A stretch of DNA of 31,755 bases from an uncultured Collinsella sp. (GTDB taxonomy: Bacteria; Actinomycetota; Coriobacteriia; Coriobacteriales; Coriobacteriaceae), in assembly GCA_900759335.1 (NCBI GenBank), contig CAAEUX010000042.1, forward strand, positions 1 through 31,755, in the 5' to 3' direction. Made by a program: the position numbers and the translations under genes. Positions within the stretch are counted from its first letter, which is position 1, and every line of letters begins with the position of its first letter. Below, one piece after another: positions 15,510 through 23,908 of the stretch. The notes beneath the pieces were generated by a model. It ran no database searches. It was not told the origin of the DNA and worked only from the letters and a program-made list of their open reading frames with translations.

Positions 15510-18068
15510 ATGGAATTTTACGCAAGCTGCCCCGAGGGCTTTGAGTCCGCACTCGCCGATGAGCTTAAACGCCTCGGGCTTTCGCATGTTCGCCGGCTGA
15601 AGGGCCGCGCTACATTTGAGGGCGAGCTCGAAGAAGGCTACCGCGCCTGTCTGTGGTCGCGCCTGGCGAGCCGTGTGTTCGTGGTACTCGGGCGCTTTGA
15701 GGCGCAGGATGCCGATGAACTGTACGATAGCGTTTACGACATCGCCTGGGAGAGCATCGTCCGCCCCGGCGCCACCATCGCCATCACCGCCCGCGGCGTG
15801 ACCGAGCAGCTGCGCAACACGCGCTTCTCGGCCCTGCGCGCCAAAGACGCGCTGTGCGACCGCCTGGCCGAGACCACGGGACGTCGTGCCGACGTCGATG
15901 CCGCCGACCCCGATGTTCACCTACTGCTTTCGCTGCGTCAGCGTCGCGCGAGCATTAGCCTGGACCTTTCGGGCGACCCGCTGTTCAAACGCCTGCCGCC
16001 CGCAGCGACCCGCGCCGGCGAGGGCACGCACGTGCTGCGCCCCGACTACGCCGCCCTGGTGCTGGCGCAGGTCGGCTGGGCCGCACTATGCGAGCGCGAG
16101 CTGACGGCCGACGATTACGAGAACGAAGCCCTCCCCACGCTGATCGATGCCTCGTGCGCCGGCGGCGGCCTGCTGCTGGAGGCCGCGAACATTCTGACCG
16201 ACCGCGCCCCGGGCGCCGCACGCGAGCGCTGGGGCTTTGAGGGCTGGCAGCTGCACGACGCCGCTCTGTGGGAGCAGCTGCTTGCCGAGGCGCGCGAGCG
16301 CGAGGCGGCAGCGCGCGAGCGGCAGGCGCGCATCGTGGCCGCAGACATCGACCCCGCCGCTCGCAAGACCGCCGAGCGCATGGTCAAGAGCGCTGGTTAC
16401 AAGCGTTTTGTCGACTTTTGCGCCGCCAAGTCCGCCACCGTGCTGGACCATGCTGGCGCCGTCGCCGGAGCCGCCGTAGTCGCAGACACCACCGAGACGC
16501 CGCTGTCGCTTATGCACGACGCTATGACGCTGGTCGGCGAGCTGCACCGCGCGCCCGAGCTCGCTTCGGCGCCGGTCGCCGCGCTCACCCGCGATGGTCT
16601 TATGGCCCGCGCGCTCCATGCCGAGCCCGAGCGCTCCATCGCCGTTATGCCCAATAACGAGGAGGCGGCTCTTGAGGTTTGGCCCTCGCTCGACCACGCC
16701 GCCGCGGCATTCGAGGCTGCGACCAGCGCAAACGCCGAGGAACAGTCCACGGACGCCGAAGGCGAAGCCGCCAACACCCTCATGCCCGAACCTGCCGCCA
16801 CGCTCGACTTGGGCGACGGCAAGCCGCTGCCCGTGCTCATCCCCGAGTCCGAGCAGTTCGCCAACCGCCTGCGCAAGAACGCCCGTCTGCGCCGCAAGTG
16901 GGCCAAGCGCGAGGGCGTGAGCTGCTACCGCGTCTACGATGCCGACCTACCCGACTACTCCGCCGCCATCGACCTGTACGAGGGCTGCCCGCAGACGCCG
17001 GGCCGCTGGCTCGTCATCGCCGAATACGCCGCGCCCAAGACCATCGACCCCGCACTGGCCCAGGCCCGCATGCTCGACATCTTGGCCATCGCGCCGCGCA
17101 TCCTGGATGTTCCCGCCGAGCATGTGCACGCCAAGGCCCGCATGCGCTCACGTGGCGGCTCGCAGTACGGCAAGCAGGGCGCCGGCAAGGGCGCATCGGG
17201 CGAGCGCGCCAACATCGCACGCCGTCGCCTGCCACTCATCGAAGAGGGCGGGCTCACCTTTGCCGTCAACTTTGACGACTACCTGGATGTGGGCATCTTC
17301 CTGGATCACCGCGTCACCCGCAACCTGGTGCGCGAGCACGCCAAACAGGCGCGCCGCTTCCTCAACCTGTTCGCCTACACCGGCACCGCCACCTGCTATG
17401 CGGCCGACGGCGGCGTCGAGGAAACCGTGACAGTCGACCTTTCCAACACCTACCTGGACTGGGCCGAGCGCAATATGCGCCAGAACGGCTTTGTTGGTCC
17501 GCAGCATCATTTTGTGCGCGACGACGTGCTCGCCTGGATTCGCGACCAGCGCCAGACGCGCAACCGCTGGGACCTGATTTTTGTCGATCCGCCCACGTTT
17601 TCGAACTCATCCAAGATGGGCCGCCGCACCTGGGATGTCCAGCGCGACCATGTTGAGCTTTTGGCCGGCGTATCGCGCCTGCTCGCACAGGGCGGCCACG
17701 CCATCTTTAGCTGCAACCTGCGCGGCTTCCGCCCCGAGACGCGCAAGCTCGCGCGCGCGGGCGTGGTGCTGGAGGACATTACGGCGCAGACCATCCCCGA
17801 GGATTTCGCACGCAACCAGAAGGTGCACCACTGCTATATCGTGCGCCGCCTGCCCATTGAGGACGCCATGGCCGAGGTCGGCTTTAGCGCCGAGGAGATT
17901 GCCGAGCGTGTCGAGGAGCTGCGCAACCCCGAGGCCCGCAAGCCTCGCGCGGCAGTACCCGCGCACGCGCAGGCCGGAGACCGAGGGCCGCGCGGCGACG
18001 GCAAACCCTCCCCCGCCGGCAAGCCCAAAAAGAAGAAGTTCTACGCCAGCAAGCCCAAGGGCAAATAA
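15510..18068 (+). CDS. rlmKL: RlmKL-like bifunctional 23S rRNA methyltransferase, N-terminal active site degenerate
   Basis: An 852-residue protein with the RlmKL layout: an N-terminal ferredoxin-like and THUMP region (1-160), an RlmL-type methyltransferase domain (about 165-400), an acidic low-complexity linker (about 400-445), an RlmK-type methyltransferase (about 455-785) and a basic tail (KPKKKKFYASKPKGK). The RlmK half keeps its SAM-binding loop (FLNLFAYTGT from 617) and catalytic DPPTF (about 693). In the RlmL half the SAM loop is DASCAGGG (213-220) instead of the usual D-P-x-C-G-S-G-T, and the NPPY motif is absent; the equivalent region reads VVADTTETPLSLM near 321. Family knowledge assigns RlmL to m2G2445 and RlmK to m7G2069 (E. 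coli numbering). I infer that only the RlmK activity survives. A GAGAGG ribosome site precedes the ATG. Confidence 0.85.
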   Translation: MEFYASCPEGFESALADELKRLGLSHVRRLKGRATFEGELEEGYRACLWSRLASRVFVVLGRFEAQDADELYDSVYDIAWESIVRPGATIAITARGVTEQLRNTRFSALRAKDALCDRLAETTGRRADVDAADPDVHLLLSLRQRRASISLDLSGDPLFKRLPPAATRAGEGTHVLRPDYAALVLAQVGWAALCERELTADDYENEALPTLIDASCAGGGLLLEAANILTDRAPGAARERWGFEGWQLHDAALWEQLLAEAREREAAARERQARIVAADIDPAARKTAERMVKSAGYKRFVDFCAAKSATVLDHAGAVAGAAVVADTTETPLSLMHDAMTLVGELHRAPELASAPVAALTRDGLMARALHAEPERSIAVMPNNEEAALEVWPSLDHAAAAFEAATSANAEEQSTDAEGEAANTLMPEPAATLDLGDGKPLPVLIPESEQFANRLRKNARLRRKWAKREGVSCYRVYDADLPDYSAAIDLYEGCPQTPGRWLVIAEYAAPKTIDPALAQARMLDILAIAPRILDVPAEHVHAKARMRSRGGSQYGKQGAGKGASGERANIARRRLPLIEEGGLTFAVNFDDYLDVGIFLDHRVTRNLVREHAKQARRFLNLFAYTGTATCYAADGGVEETVTVDLSNTYLDWAERNMRQNGFVGPQHHFVRDDVLAWIRDQRQTRNRWDLIFVDPPTFSNSSKMGRRTWDVQRDHVELLAGVSRLLAQGGHAIFSCNLRGFRPETRKLARAGVVLEDITAQTIPEDFARNQKVHHCYIVRRLPIEDAMAEVGFSAEEIAERVEELRNPEARKPRAAVPAHAQAGDRGPRGDGKPSPAGKPKKKKFYASKPKGK

Positions 18069-18071
18069 CAA

Positions 18072-18138
18072 AGTTGCGGTGGAATACGGACTGTTTTGCC
18101 TGGAATTAGGCAAATTTAGACCGTATTTCACCGCAACT
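18072..18138. repeat. 67-bp palindrome between convergent genes
   Basis: The outer arms are AGTTGCGGTGGAATACGG (18072-18089) and CCGTATTTCACCGCAACT (18121-18138), 17 of 18 paired. A second nested pair is TTTGCCT (18095-18101) and AGGCAAA (18108-18114). It starts 3 bp after the rlmKL-like stop codon and ends 24 bp before the end of the response-regulator gene on the other strand. Neither side has a T-run; it may still act on the ends of both messages. Confidence 0.75.
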
Positions 18139-18162
18139 CATATTGGGATGGCGGATGCCGAC

Positions 18163-18876
18163 CTATCCCTGGATGACCAATCGGTAACCGATACCCACGT
18201 GTGTCTGGATATAGCGCGGATGCGCGGGGTCGGACTCGATCTTCTTGCGCAACGTGCCCATAAAGACACGCAGGCTCGCCAGGTCGCTCTTGGTCGCCGT
18301 GCCCCAAATCTCGTGCAAAATAAACTGGTGCGTCAGTACCTTGTCGGCGTTATGCGCCAGCAGGCACAGGAGCTTGTACTCAATCGGCGTCAGGTGCAAC
18401 TCCTCGCCATCCATCGTGGCAATGCCGGCATCAAAATCGATATGCAGTTCACCGGTATCGAACGAGCCCTCGGAGACAACGCCGCCCGTTTGCGCATACG
18501 AAAGGCGCCTGAGCGTCGTGCGGATGCGCGCGAGCAGTTCCTCGACCGAAAACGGCTTGGTCAGATAGTCGTCGGCACCGGCATCGAGCGCGCGGATTTT
18601 GTCCGCATCCTCGCTGCGCGCCGAGACCACGATGATCGGCATGCCCGACCATGCGCGCACCGACTCCACCACCTTGACGCCGTCCATATCGGGCAGGCCC
18701 AGATCGAGCAACACAATGCTCGGCGCTTGCGATGAGGCGGCAGCGATAGCGGCATGGGCGGTCTCCACGGCCATATGACGCAAGCCGTGCGCCTCGAGCG
18801 CGGCAACGATAAGATTGCGAACGGCGGGGTCGTCCTCAACGACCAAGATGAGCGGTTTTACGGCAGAGTTCGGCAC
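18163..18876 (-). CDS. kdpE: OmpR/KdpE-family response regulator
   Basis: A 237-residue two-domain regulator. The receiver domain has the acidic pair D15/D16, the phospho-acceptor D58 (VLLDLGLPDMDG) and K107 (LTKPF). A winged-helix DNA-binding domain follows (GELHIDFDAGIATMDGEELH and the recognition region KSDLASLRVFMGTLRKKIES). It starts with GTG at 18874-18876: the AAGGAG site lies inside the last codons of the kinase gene 4 bp upstream, so the two are translationally coupled. Upstream ATG codons lie inside the kinase gene and are unlikely. The similarity is to KdpE, and kup upstream fits a role in potassium homeostasis. Confidence 0.9.
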   Translation of the reverse strand: MPNSAVKPLILVVEDDPAVRNLIVAALEAHGLRHMAVETAHAAIAAASSQAPSIVLLDLGLPDMDGVKVVESVRAWSGMPIIVVSARSEDADKIRALDAGADDYLTKPFSVEELLARIRTTLRRLSYAQTGGVVSEGSFDTGELHIDFDAGIATMDGEELHLTPIEYKLLCLLAHNADKVLTHQFILHEIWGTATKSDLASLRVFMGTLRKKIESDPAHPRYIQTHVGIGYRLVIQG

Positions 18877-18880
18877 AGCG

Positions 18881-20506
18881 CTACTCCTTATCAAACGAAA
18901 CATCGGCGACGGGAAGCTCAATCGTAAAGACCGAGCCGTGCGGGTCCGCCGCGGCAACCTCTATGCTACCGCCATGCGCCAGCGCAATGGAGCGGCAGAG
19001 CGAAAGACCCAGGCCCACGCTGCGGTGGCTGTCGGCAAGACCGTGGTTGGCGGTGTAGAACGACTCAAAGATTCGCTCGCGGTCCTCGGGCGCAATGCCC
19101 GGGCCGTCATCGGCCACCGAGCACGCCACGCGTCCATCGTCGACGCCAATCGAAATCACGATATGCGAGCCTGCGGGCGTATAGGTGATGGCGTTGTTCA
19201 CCAGATTGACCACCAGCTGCACCATCAGGCGCGCGTCGACGTTGACGAGCGCCGGCTCATCGCACGCCACCACCTTAAGGTCGTGCTCGCGCACGGCAGG
19301 GTTCACGTGGCGCAGTGCCTCCTCGACGATATCGTCCATGAGCTCGAGCGTAGTCGACAGATGCATGCCGCCGCCCTCGAGCTTGGTGATGGCGAGCAGG
19401 TTCTCGACGGTGGCGTTGAGCCACAACGCGTCCGAGCGAATGGATAGAAGCAGGCCGCGGCGCGTCTGGGCATCGAGCACCGCGGTGCCGGTCGAGCCCT
19501 GATCGAGCAGCACGTCGGCATTACCCGAAATACTGGTGAGCGGCGTGCGCAGATCGTGCGAGATGGAGCGCAGCAGGTTGGCGCGCAGCTGTTCGTTTTT
19601 GGCGAGCACCGCCGCTTCCTCGCGGGCCTCCATGGCGCGGGCGCGGTCGAGCGCCAGCTCGCCTTCGCTCACGATGGCATCGGCAAGTGTCCGCTCCTCA
19701 TGCGTCAGCACGTTGGGCTCGGCAACGATAGCCAGCACGCCCACCACCGAGGCGGGGTCGCCCGAGCGCGCGAAGCCGTCGCCTGTGCGAACCGTCAGGT
19801 AGATGCCATAAAACGCCGAGCCGCCGAACGTAGCATCGAGCGGCGTTCCCACATAGGCGGACGCCGAGAGCCGCGGCGGCATCTGCGGCGCCAGCTCGTG
19901 CACCGGCGCGGCATCGCCCACGACCGTGTAAGTCGCGCGCGGCAGCAGGTCATCGCCCTCGGCGTCGGCGCTGTACCACACGACCGGACAGCCCGAAAGA
20001 CGCGCCAGCTGGGTTGCCGTGGCATGGACAATCTGCTGTTGATCGGCGCACCGCTGCAGCATGCGGTTGGTCTCGAGCACCATATGCGTGCGGCGGTCGC
20101 TAGCAGCGGCCTGCGCCAGGGCACGGCGCAGGGCCAAGGCAATCGAGCTCGACACGAGCGAAACCACAAACATGATGAAGAACATGCCGGGATAGAAGTG
20201 GTCGATAAGCGACAGTGAGTAGCGCGGGTCGACAAACAAGAAGTTGTAGAGCGCCACGGCGGCAGCCGAGCTCAGCAAGCAATACAGGCGACTCCAGGTA
20301 AAGAATGCGCACAGCTGAACGGCGAACACATAGACGATCATGATGCTCGGCGCGAGACCCGGATGGTCGAGCAGCGCACCCACAATCGTCGCCGCGACCA
20401 ACAGCCCCACCGATACGCAAGCGTCATACAGAGGAGTGCGGCGCGTCAGCGTTGTGCGCCGCCACCAAAAGTTATCGGCAATATCGCCGTCCGTACGGAC
20501 GTCCAT
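18881..20506 (-). CDS. kdpD: KdpD-like sensor histidine kinase lacking the N-terminal KdpD and USP domains
   Basis: A 541-residue membrane kinase. Four membrane helices (about 27-126) form a DUF4118-type module as in the middle of KdpD, followed by a GAF-like region (about 150-290), then the H box SISHDLRTPLTSI (H about 317), an N box NLVNNAITYTP, and ATP-binding motifs DDGPGI and GLGLSLCRS. The roughly 370-residue N-terminal region of E. coli KdpD, with the KdpD and universal-stress domains, is absent. I chose ATG 20504-20506, preceded by a GGGGCGGGG stretch; a longer frame would translate the hairpin at 20535-20572. Its likely partner is the downstream coupled KdpE-like regulator. Signal: probably potassium limitation or turgor, by homology. 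Confidence 0.85.
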   Translation of the reverse strand: MDVRTDGDIADNFWWRRTTLTRRTPLYDACVSVGLLVAATIVGALLDHPGLAPSIMIVYVFAVQLCAFFTWSRLYCLLSSAAAVALYNFLFVDPRYSLSLIDHFYPGMFFIMFVVSLVSSSIALALRRALAQAAASDRRTHMVLETNRMLQRCADQQQIVHATATQLARLSGCPVVWYSADAEGDDLLPRATYTVVGDAAPVHELAPQMPPRLSASAYVGTPLDATFGGSAFYGIYLTVRTGDGFARSGDPASVVGVLAIVAEPNVLTHEERTLADAIVSEGELALDRARAMEAREEAAVLAKNEQLRANLLRSISHDLRTPLTSISGNADVLLDQGSTGTAVLDAQTRRGLLLSIRSDALWLNATVENLLAITKLEGGGMHLSTTLELMDDIVEEALRHVNPAVREHDLKVVACDEPALVNVDARLMVQLVVNLVNNAITYTPAGSHIVISIGVDDGRVACSVADDGPGIAPEDRERIFESFYTANHGLADSHRSVGLGLSLCRSIALAHGGSIEVAAADPHGSVFTIELPVADVSFDKE

Positions 20507-20534
20507 CAGCGCCCCGCCCCTCTCTCGAAAACAA

Positions 20535-20586
20535 AAACCACCACAAAGGGACAGGCACCTTTGTGGTGGTTTCCCTTGTGGTGGTT
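20535..20586 (-). terminator. hairpin and T-run in the kinase leader, possible attenuator (AAAGGGAC-family copy 2)
   Basis: The arms 20535-20549 and 20558-20572 form a perfect 15-bp stem (AAACCACCACAAAGG and its complement) with an 8-base loop. On the minus strand the stem is followed by TTGTTTTCG, so it resembles an intrinsic terminator placed between the small membrane protein gene and the kinase start. A second copy of one arm, with one base less, lies at 20573-20586 and could compete for the same partner. The core is shared with the hairpins at 9667 and 23024. Confidence 0.55.
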
Positions 20587-20617
20587 CCAAGTGTATAGCC
20601 TTTGCAACCGGCGGTCG

Positions 20618-20812
20618 CTAGACAAACAGCACGTGCGCGAGCAGGGCACACACGCACACCGCTCCAAATACCAGTGCCACGATCGAGATCACGCGGTCGG
20701 CCATGTCCATGTTGGCACGATTCGTAAAGAACCGATCTTCGGCGGCGTCGACGCGCGCCTCACGCACCATTTCGACCACCGCCTCACGGCCATCGAGCGC
20801 CTTTGTATCCAT
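20618..20812 (-). CDS. small membrane protein between kup and the kinase gene
   Basis: A 64-residue protein starting MDTKALDGREAVVEMVREAR, acidic at the front, with one membrane helix near its C-terminus (about 42-62, VISIVALVFGAVCVCALLAH). GGGGAGG lies directly ahead of the ATG at 20810-20812, which I preferred over an upstream in-frame ATG that would add ten residues (its own GGAG is weaker). I do not recognise the family. Its position suggests a small accessory or regulatory subunit of the potassium system, somewhat like KdpF in size and place, but there is no sequence evidence for that. Confidence 0.65.
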   Translation of the reverse strand: MDTKALDGREAVVEMVREARVDAAEDRFFTNRANMDMADRVISIVALVFGAVCVCALLAHVLFV

Positions 20813-20872
20813 GTTTACCTCCCCGGCCTCATGCTTATCCATCAAAAACCAACTCCGTGTAGCCGCCGACGT

Positions 20873-22900
20873 CTACGGCCGCTCGTTGGGAGCCAGGCGT
20901 TGCATCTTGTTCACGGCCTTGAACTTGGTGAACAGCGGCACGTACTCAAAGCTCACGTTGGAGTTCTCCAGGCCGTACCAACGCGCAGGCGTGCCGGCGG
21001 CGCGGCGGATGATGTACTTGAGCGTGATAGCCGTACGCTCGCTCGGCTCCACATCGCTTTCGGGCGCCAGAAGCTTACGGATCAGGACGAACTTGAACGT
21101 GCCGATGTTACCCGGATCCTTGTAGACCGAGTAGTCATGCGTCTGCGGCGGCAGCTCGCCGGTGGCAGCCAGGTCCTGAACGACCTGACGCAGGTAGGCA
21201 TTGACGCGCTGGTTGATCTTGTAGCCCAGGTACAGATGCACGCGGAACACGTAATCGGTGCCGAACGTCTCGACCGAATAGGCAAAGGTGTGCGGTTCGT
21301 CCATGGTCTCGACATTCACAAACCACCAGGCGCGGGCACGCTTGGGATGCTTGTCCAAGATCGAATAGACGATATCGCGGTCGATGTAGTCGGTATGGGT
21401 GTCCTTGGTCAGGTACACGACGTTGTCGCTCATGCGCTCGTAGCGGTCGTCGTCGCGCAGGCGCTTGAGCTGCGGCAGGTAGCTGCGCAGCGGCAGCAGC
21501 GTAAACTGGCGCTGCTCGACCGCCGTGCCGTTGTACCAGCACACCATAATGCCCATGATGAGTGCAGCCATGAGGATGGTGAAGTAGCCGCCGTGGAAGA
21601 ACTTGGTGAGTGAGCTCACGAAGAAGAAGCCTTCGAGCAAAAGGAAGAAGGCCGCGAAGATCCACGGAGCAACCTTGAGCTTGCGCTCCTCGTGCAGGTA
21701 GAAGAAGAGCAGCAGCGTGGTGCACATCATAGTCAGCGTAATGGCAAGGCCGTAGGCGGCTTCCATATGCGCCGAGTTCTGGAACAGCAGCACCACGATG
21801 ACGCAGCCTACGAGCATGACGTTGTTGACCATGGGGATGTAGAGCTGGCCCTTGGTCTCGGCAGGGTAGAAGACCTGCATGTGCGGCATGAGGTCCAGAC
21901 GGCTGGCCTCGGACACCAGCGAGAATGCGCCAGTGATGAGCGCCTGCGAGGCAATGATGGCCGCAACGGTGGAAAGGCCGACGGCAAACGGGCGCAGGCC
22001 CGGGGCGAGCATCTGGTAGAACGGGTTGAGGTCGGCAATGCCCATGAGCTCGGGGTTGGCAGCGTTGTTCATAAGCCAAGCGCCCTGGCCCATATAGGAA
22101 AGCAGCAGGCAGCACTTAACGAACGGCCAGGTGGCGTAGATGTTGCCGCGGCCGACGTGGCCCATGTCGGAGTAGAGCGCCTCGGCACCGGTGGTGGCGA
22201 GGAAGCAGCTGCCCAGAATCATGATGCCCGCGTGGTTGTTGGGGCTCAGCAAAAAGGCGATGCCGCGCACCGGGTTGAGGCACAGCAGCACGGCGGGGTG
22301 CTGGAAGACAAAGAACAGACCCGTACCGCCCAGAAACAGGAACCACAGCGTCATGATGGGGCCAAAGGCGTGACCGATCTTGGCCGTACCGATGCGCTGT
22401 ACCAAGAAGAGCACGATGATGATGGCGAGCGTAATGGCGACGACGCGGCCCTGGTCATCGCCCAGCACGGCATGGACCGCCGGGATGGTGCGCAGGCCCT
22501 CGATGGCCGTGGTAACGGTAACGGCAGGCGTCAGGATGCCGTCAGCGAGCAGCGCGGCGCCACCCAACATGGCGGGGATGATAAGCCACTTGCCGCAGCG
22601 CTTGACCAGGCTGTACAGGGCAAAGATGCCGCCCTCACCATGGTTATCGGCGCGCAGCGAGATGAGCACATACTTGATGGTGGTCAGCAACGTGACCGTC
22701 CACACGACAAGGGAGAGCGCGCCGAGCACGAACTCCTCCGTGACGCTTCCGATGCCGCCGTTGCCGGCAACGAGCGCCTTGGTTACATACATGGGGCTGG
22801 TGCCGATATCGCCGTACACCACGCCCAGCGTGACGAGCATCGCCGAGATGCTCACAGGAATCGCAGCGTGCGAGGCTGCCTCCTTGGCCTTTTGTTCCAT
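20873..22900 (-). CDS. kup: Kup-family potassium uptake permease
   Basis: A 675-residue K+/H+ symporter of the KUP/HAK family. The conserved start VTLGVVYGDIGTSPMYV is at about residues 20-36, GEGGIFALYSLVKR follows the second helix, and about twelve membrane helices extend to residue 450. A cytoplasmic C-terminal domain of about 200 residues follows, with the typical VVYLTKD and RVHLYLGYKINQRVN stretches. ATG 22900 has GGGAGG 10 bp ahead; the in-frame TTG upstream overlaps that site. It is the first gene of a minus-strand group running into the small membrane protein, KdpD-like and KdpE-like genes. It imports potassium at the cytoplasmic membrane. Confidence 0.95.
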   Translation of the reverse strand: MEQKAKEAASHAAIPVSISAMLVTLGVVYGDIGTSPMYVTKALVAGNGGIGSVTEEFVLGALSLVVWTVTLLTTIKYVLISLRADNHGEGGIFALYSLVKRCGKWLIIPAMLGGAALLADGILTPAVTVTTAIEGLRTIPAVHAVLGDDQGRVVAITLAIIIVLFLVQRIGTAKIGHAFGPIMTLWFLFLGGTGLFFVFQHPAVLLCLNPVRGIAFLLSPNNHAGIMILGSCFLATTGAEALYSDMGHVGRGNIYATWPFVKCCLLLSYMGQGAWLMNNAANPELMGIADLNPFYQMLAPGLRPFAVGLSTVAAIIASQALITGAFSLVSEASRLDLMPHMQVFYPAETKGQLYIPMVNNVMLVGCVIVVLLFQNSAHMEAAYGLAITLTMMCTTLLLFFYLHEERKLKVAPWIFAAFFLLLEGFFFVSSLTKFFHGGYFTILMAALIMGIMVCWYNGTAVEQRQFTLLPLRSYLPQLKRLRDDDRYERMSDNVVYLTKDTHTDYIDRDIVYSILDKHPKRARAWWFVNVETMDEPHTFAYSVETFGTDYVFRVHLYLGYKINQRVNAYLRQVVQDLAATGELPPQTHDYSVYKDPGNIGTFKFVLIRKLLAPESDVEPSERTAITLKYIIRRAAGTPARWYGLENSNVSFEYVPLFTKFKAVNKMQRLAPNERP

Positions 22901-22935
22901 AAGCCGGTTTCCTCCCAACTTTAATGTTCGAAGGG

Positions 22936-22941
22936 ATTATA
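22936..22941 (-). promoter_or_regulatory. -10 box of kup
   Basis: On the minus strand the sequence reads TATAAT, a perfect -10 box about 36 bp ahead of the kup start. No good -35 is present at 16-18 bp. The leader would be under 30 bases, leaving no room for a riboswitch after this start site. Confidence 0.5.
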
Positions 22942-23023
22942 GGTAATCGGCCTGCACTTGCACGGCACCGTTTTCCCAGCTAAATAAACATTTATACGGC
23001 CTTTAGGCCACCGCGGCGATATG

Positions 23024-23058
23024 GAATGTGACAAAGGGACTGCCCCTTTGTCACATTC
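23024..23058. repeat. AAAGGGAC-family hairpin, copy 3
   Basis: GAATGTGACAAAGGG (23024-23038) and CCCTTTGTCACATTC (23044-23058) form a perfect 15-bp stem with a 5-base loop, directly after the stop codon of the nitroreductase gene on the minus strand. It has no T-run. The core equals that of copies at 9667 and 20535. Confidence 0.8.
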
Positions 23059-23059
23059 G

Positions 23060-23908
23060 TCATTTTCCAAGCCAGTTTTTGAACCACCACTCCATGGATC
23101 GGCTCATCTCGGCCATAAAGGGACTCGTGTGCTTGCGGGTATAGATGTCCACGACGCGCTCCCCCACCTCGCGGGCATGCGGACGGAACATTGCGTCCAT
23201 CTCGGCCACCTGCGCGTCCATGGTCGCGGCATCCGCGCGGCAGTAGCGCTCCTCGTGCACCAGGTTCACCACGGGATGCGCAATGGCCGGACGCTCCTTA
23301 CGGGGCGTGCCGATGATGAGCATCGACAGCGGCATGGTATAGGGCGGCAGATCGAGCAGCTCGGCGACTTCCTCGGCGTTCTCCACGATGTCGCCAATGT
23401 AGCAGCTTCCCAGCCCCAGGGCCTCGGCGGCAACCACGGCGTTTTGCGCGGCGATCACGGCGTCCTGGGCCGCGATGGCAAAGTCGCCCAAACCCGGCGC
23501 ACGGCGGGGCGCCTTGCCCGTGCGCTCGACGAACTCGGGCTCAAAGCAGCCCACGTGCTCAAACAGATCGATCCACTTGGCATAATCGACCACAAATATG
23601 AGTGCCCAGGGCGCCTTGGCGATCATGGGCTGGTGGTCGCACAGGTCGGCCAGACGATCCAGCGTAGCCTGCTCGCGAATGCTCACGATGGAATACATCA
23701 TCATGGCGCCCGCCGACGGCGCGCGACTCGCCGCATGCAAAATTGCCGCCCGCTGCTCGTCGGTCACCGCCACGGGACGGTCGTCGTCATCACGCGCGAA
23801 GGCACGCGTGGAGGAACGGTGCTCCAACGTGTCCAGCACCGCATTGCCCGTGGTCTCGACCGGATAGCCACACGTATCCACAGCCTTGGTGCAAACCTGC
23901 TCGTTCAT
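23060..23908 (-). CDS. nitroreductase-family FMN protein
   Basis: A 282-residue nitroreductase. The FMN phosphate-binding start is HRSSTRAF near residue 30, followed by SRAPSAGAMMMYSI near 61-74, and the later stretch AAQNAVVAAEALGLGSCYIGDI is typical of the family. A helical extension of about 70 residues with Cys, Trp and many charged residues ends in WWFKNWLGK. GAGGATGAGG precedes the ATG. It likely reduces nitro compounds or quinones, or acts on a flavin-related substrate, in the cytoplasm. It is divergent from the LtaS-like gene and shows no operon partner. Confidence 0.88.
   Translation of the reverse strand: MNEQVCTKAVDTCGYPVETTGNAVLDTLEHRSSTRAFARDDDDRPVAVTDEQRAAILHAASRAPSAGAMMMYSIVSIREQATLDRLADLCDHQPMIAKAPWALIFVVDYAKWIDLFEHVGCFEPEFVERTGKAPRRAPGLGDFAIAAQDAVIAAQNAVVAAEALGLGSCYIGDIVENAEEVAELLDLPPYTMPLSMLIIGTPRKERPAIAHPVVNLVHEERYCRADAATMDAQVAEMDAMFRPHAREVGERVVDIYTRKHTSPFMAEMSRSMEWWFKNWLGK

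Noticed and set aside
22901..23059. Cyclic-di-AMP or other riboswitch upstream of kup
   Set aside because: The likely -10 box leaves under 30 bases of leader, and no riboswitch motif or long structured region is seen apart from the nitroreductase 3' hairpin.
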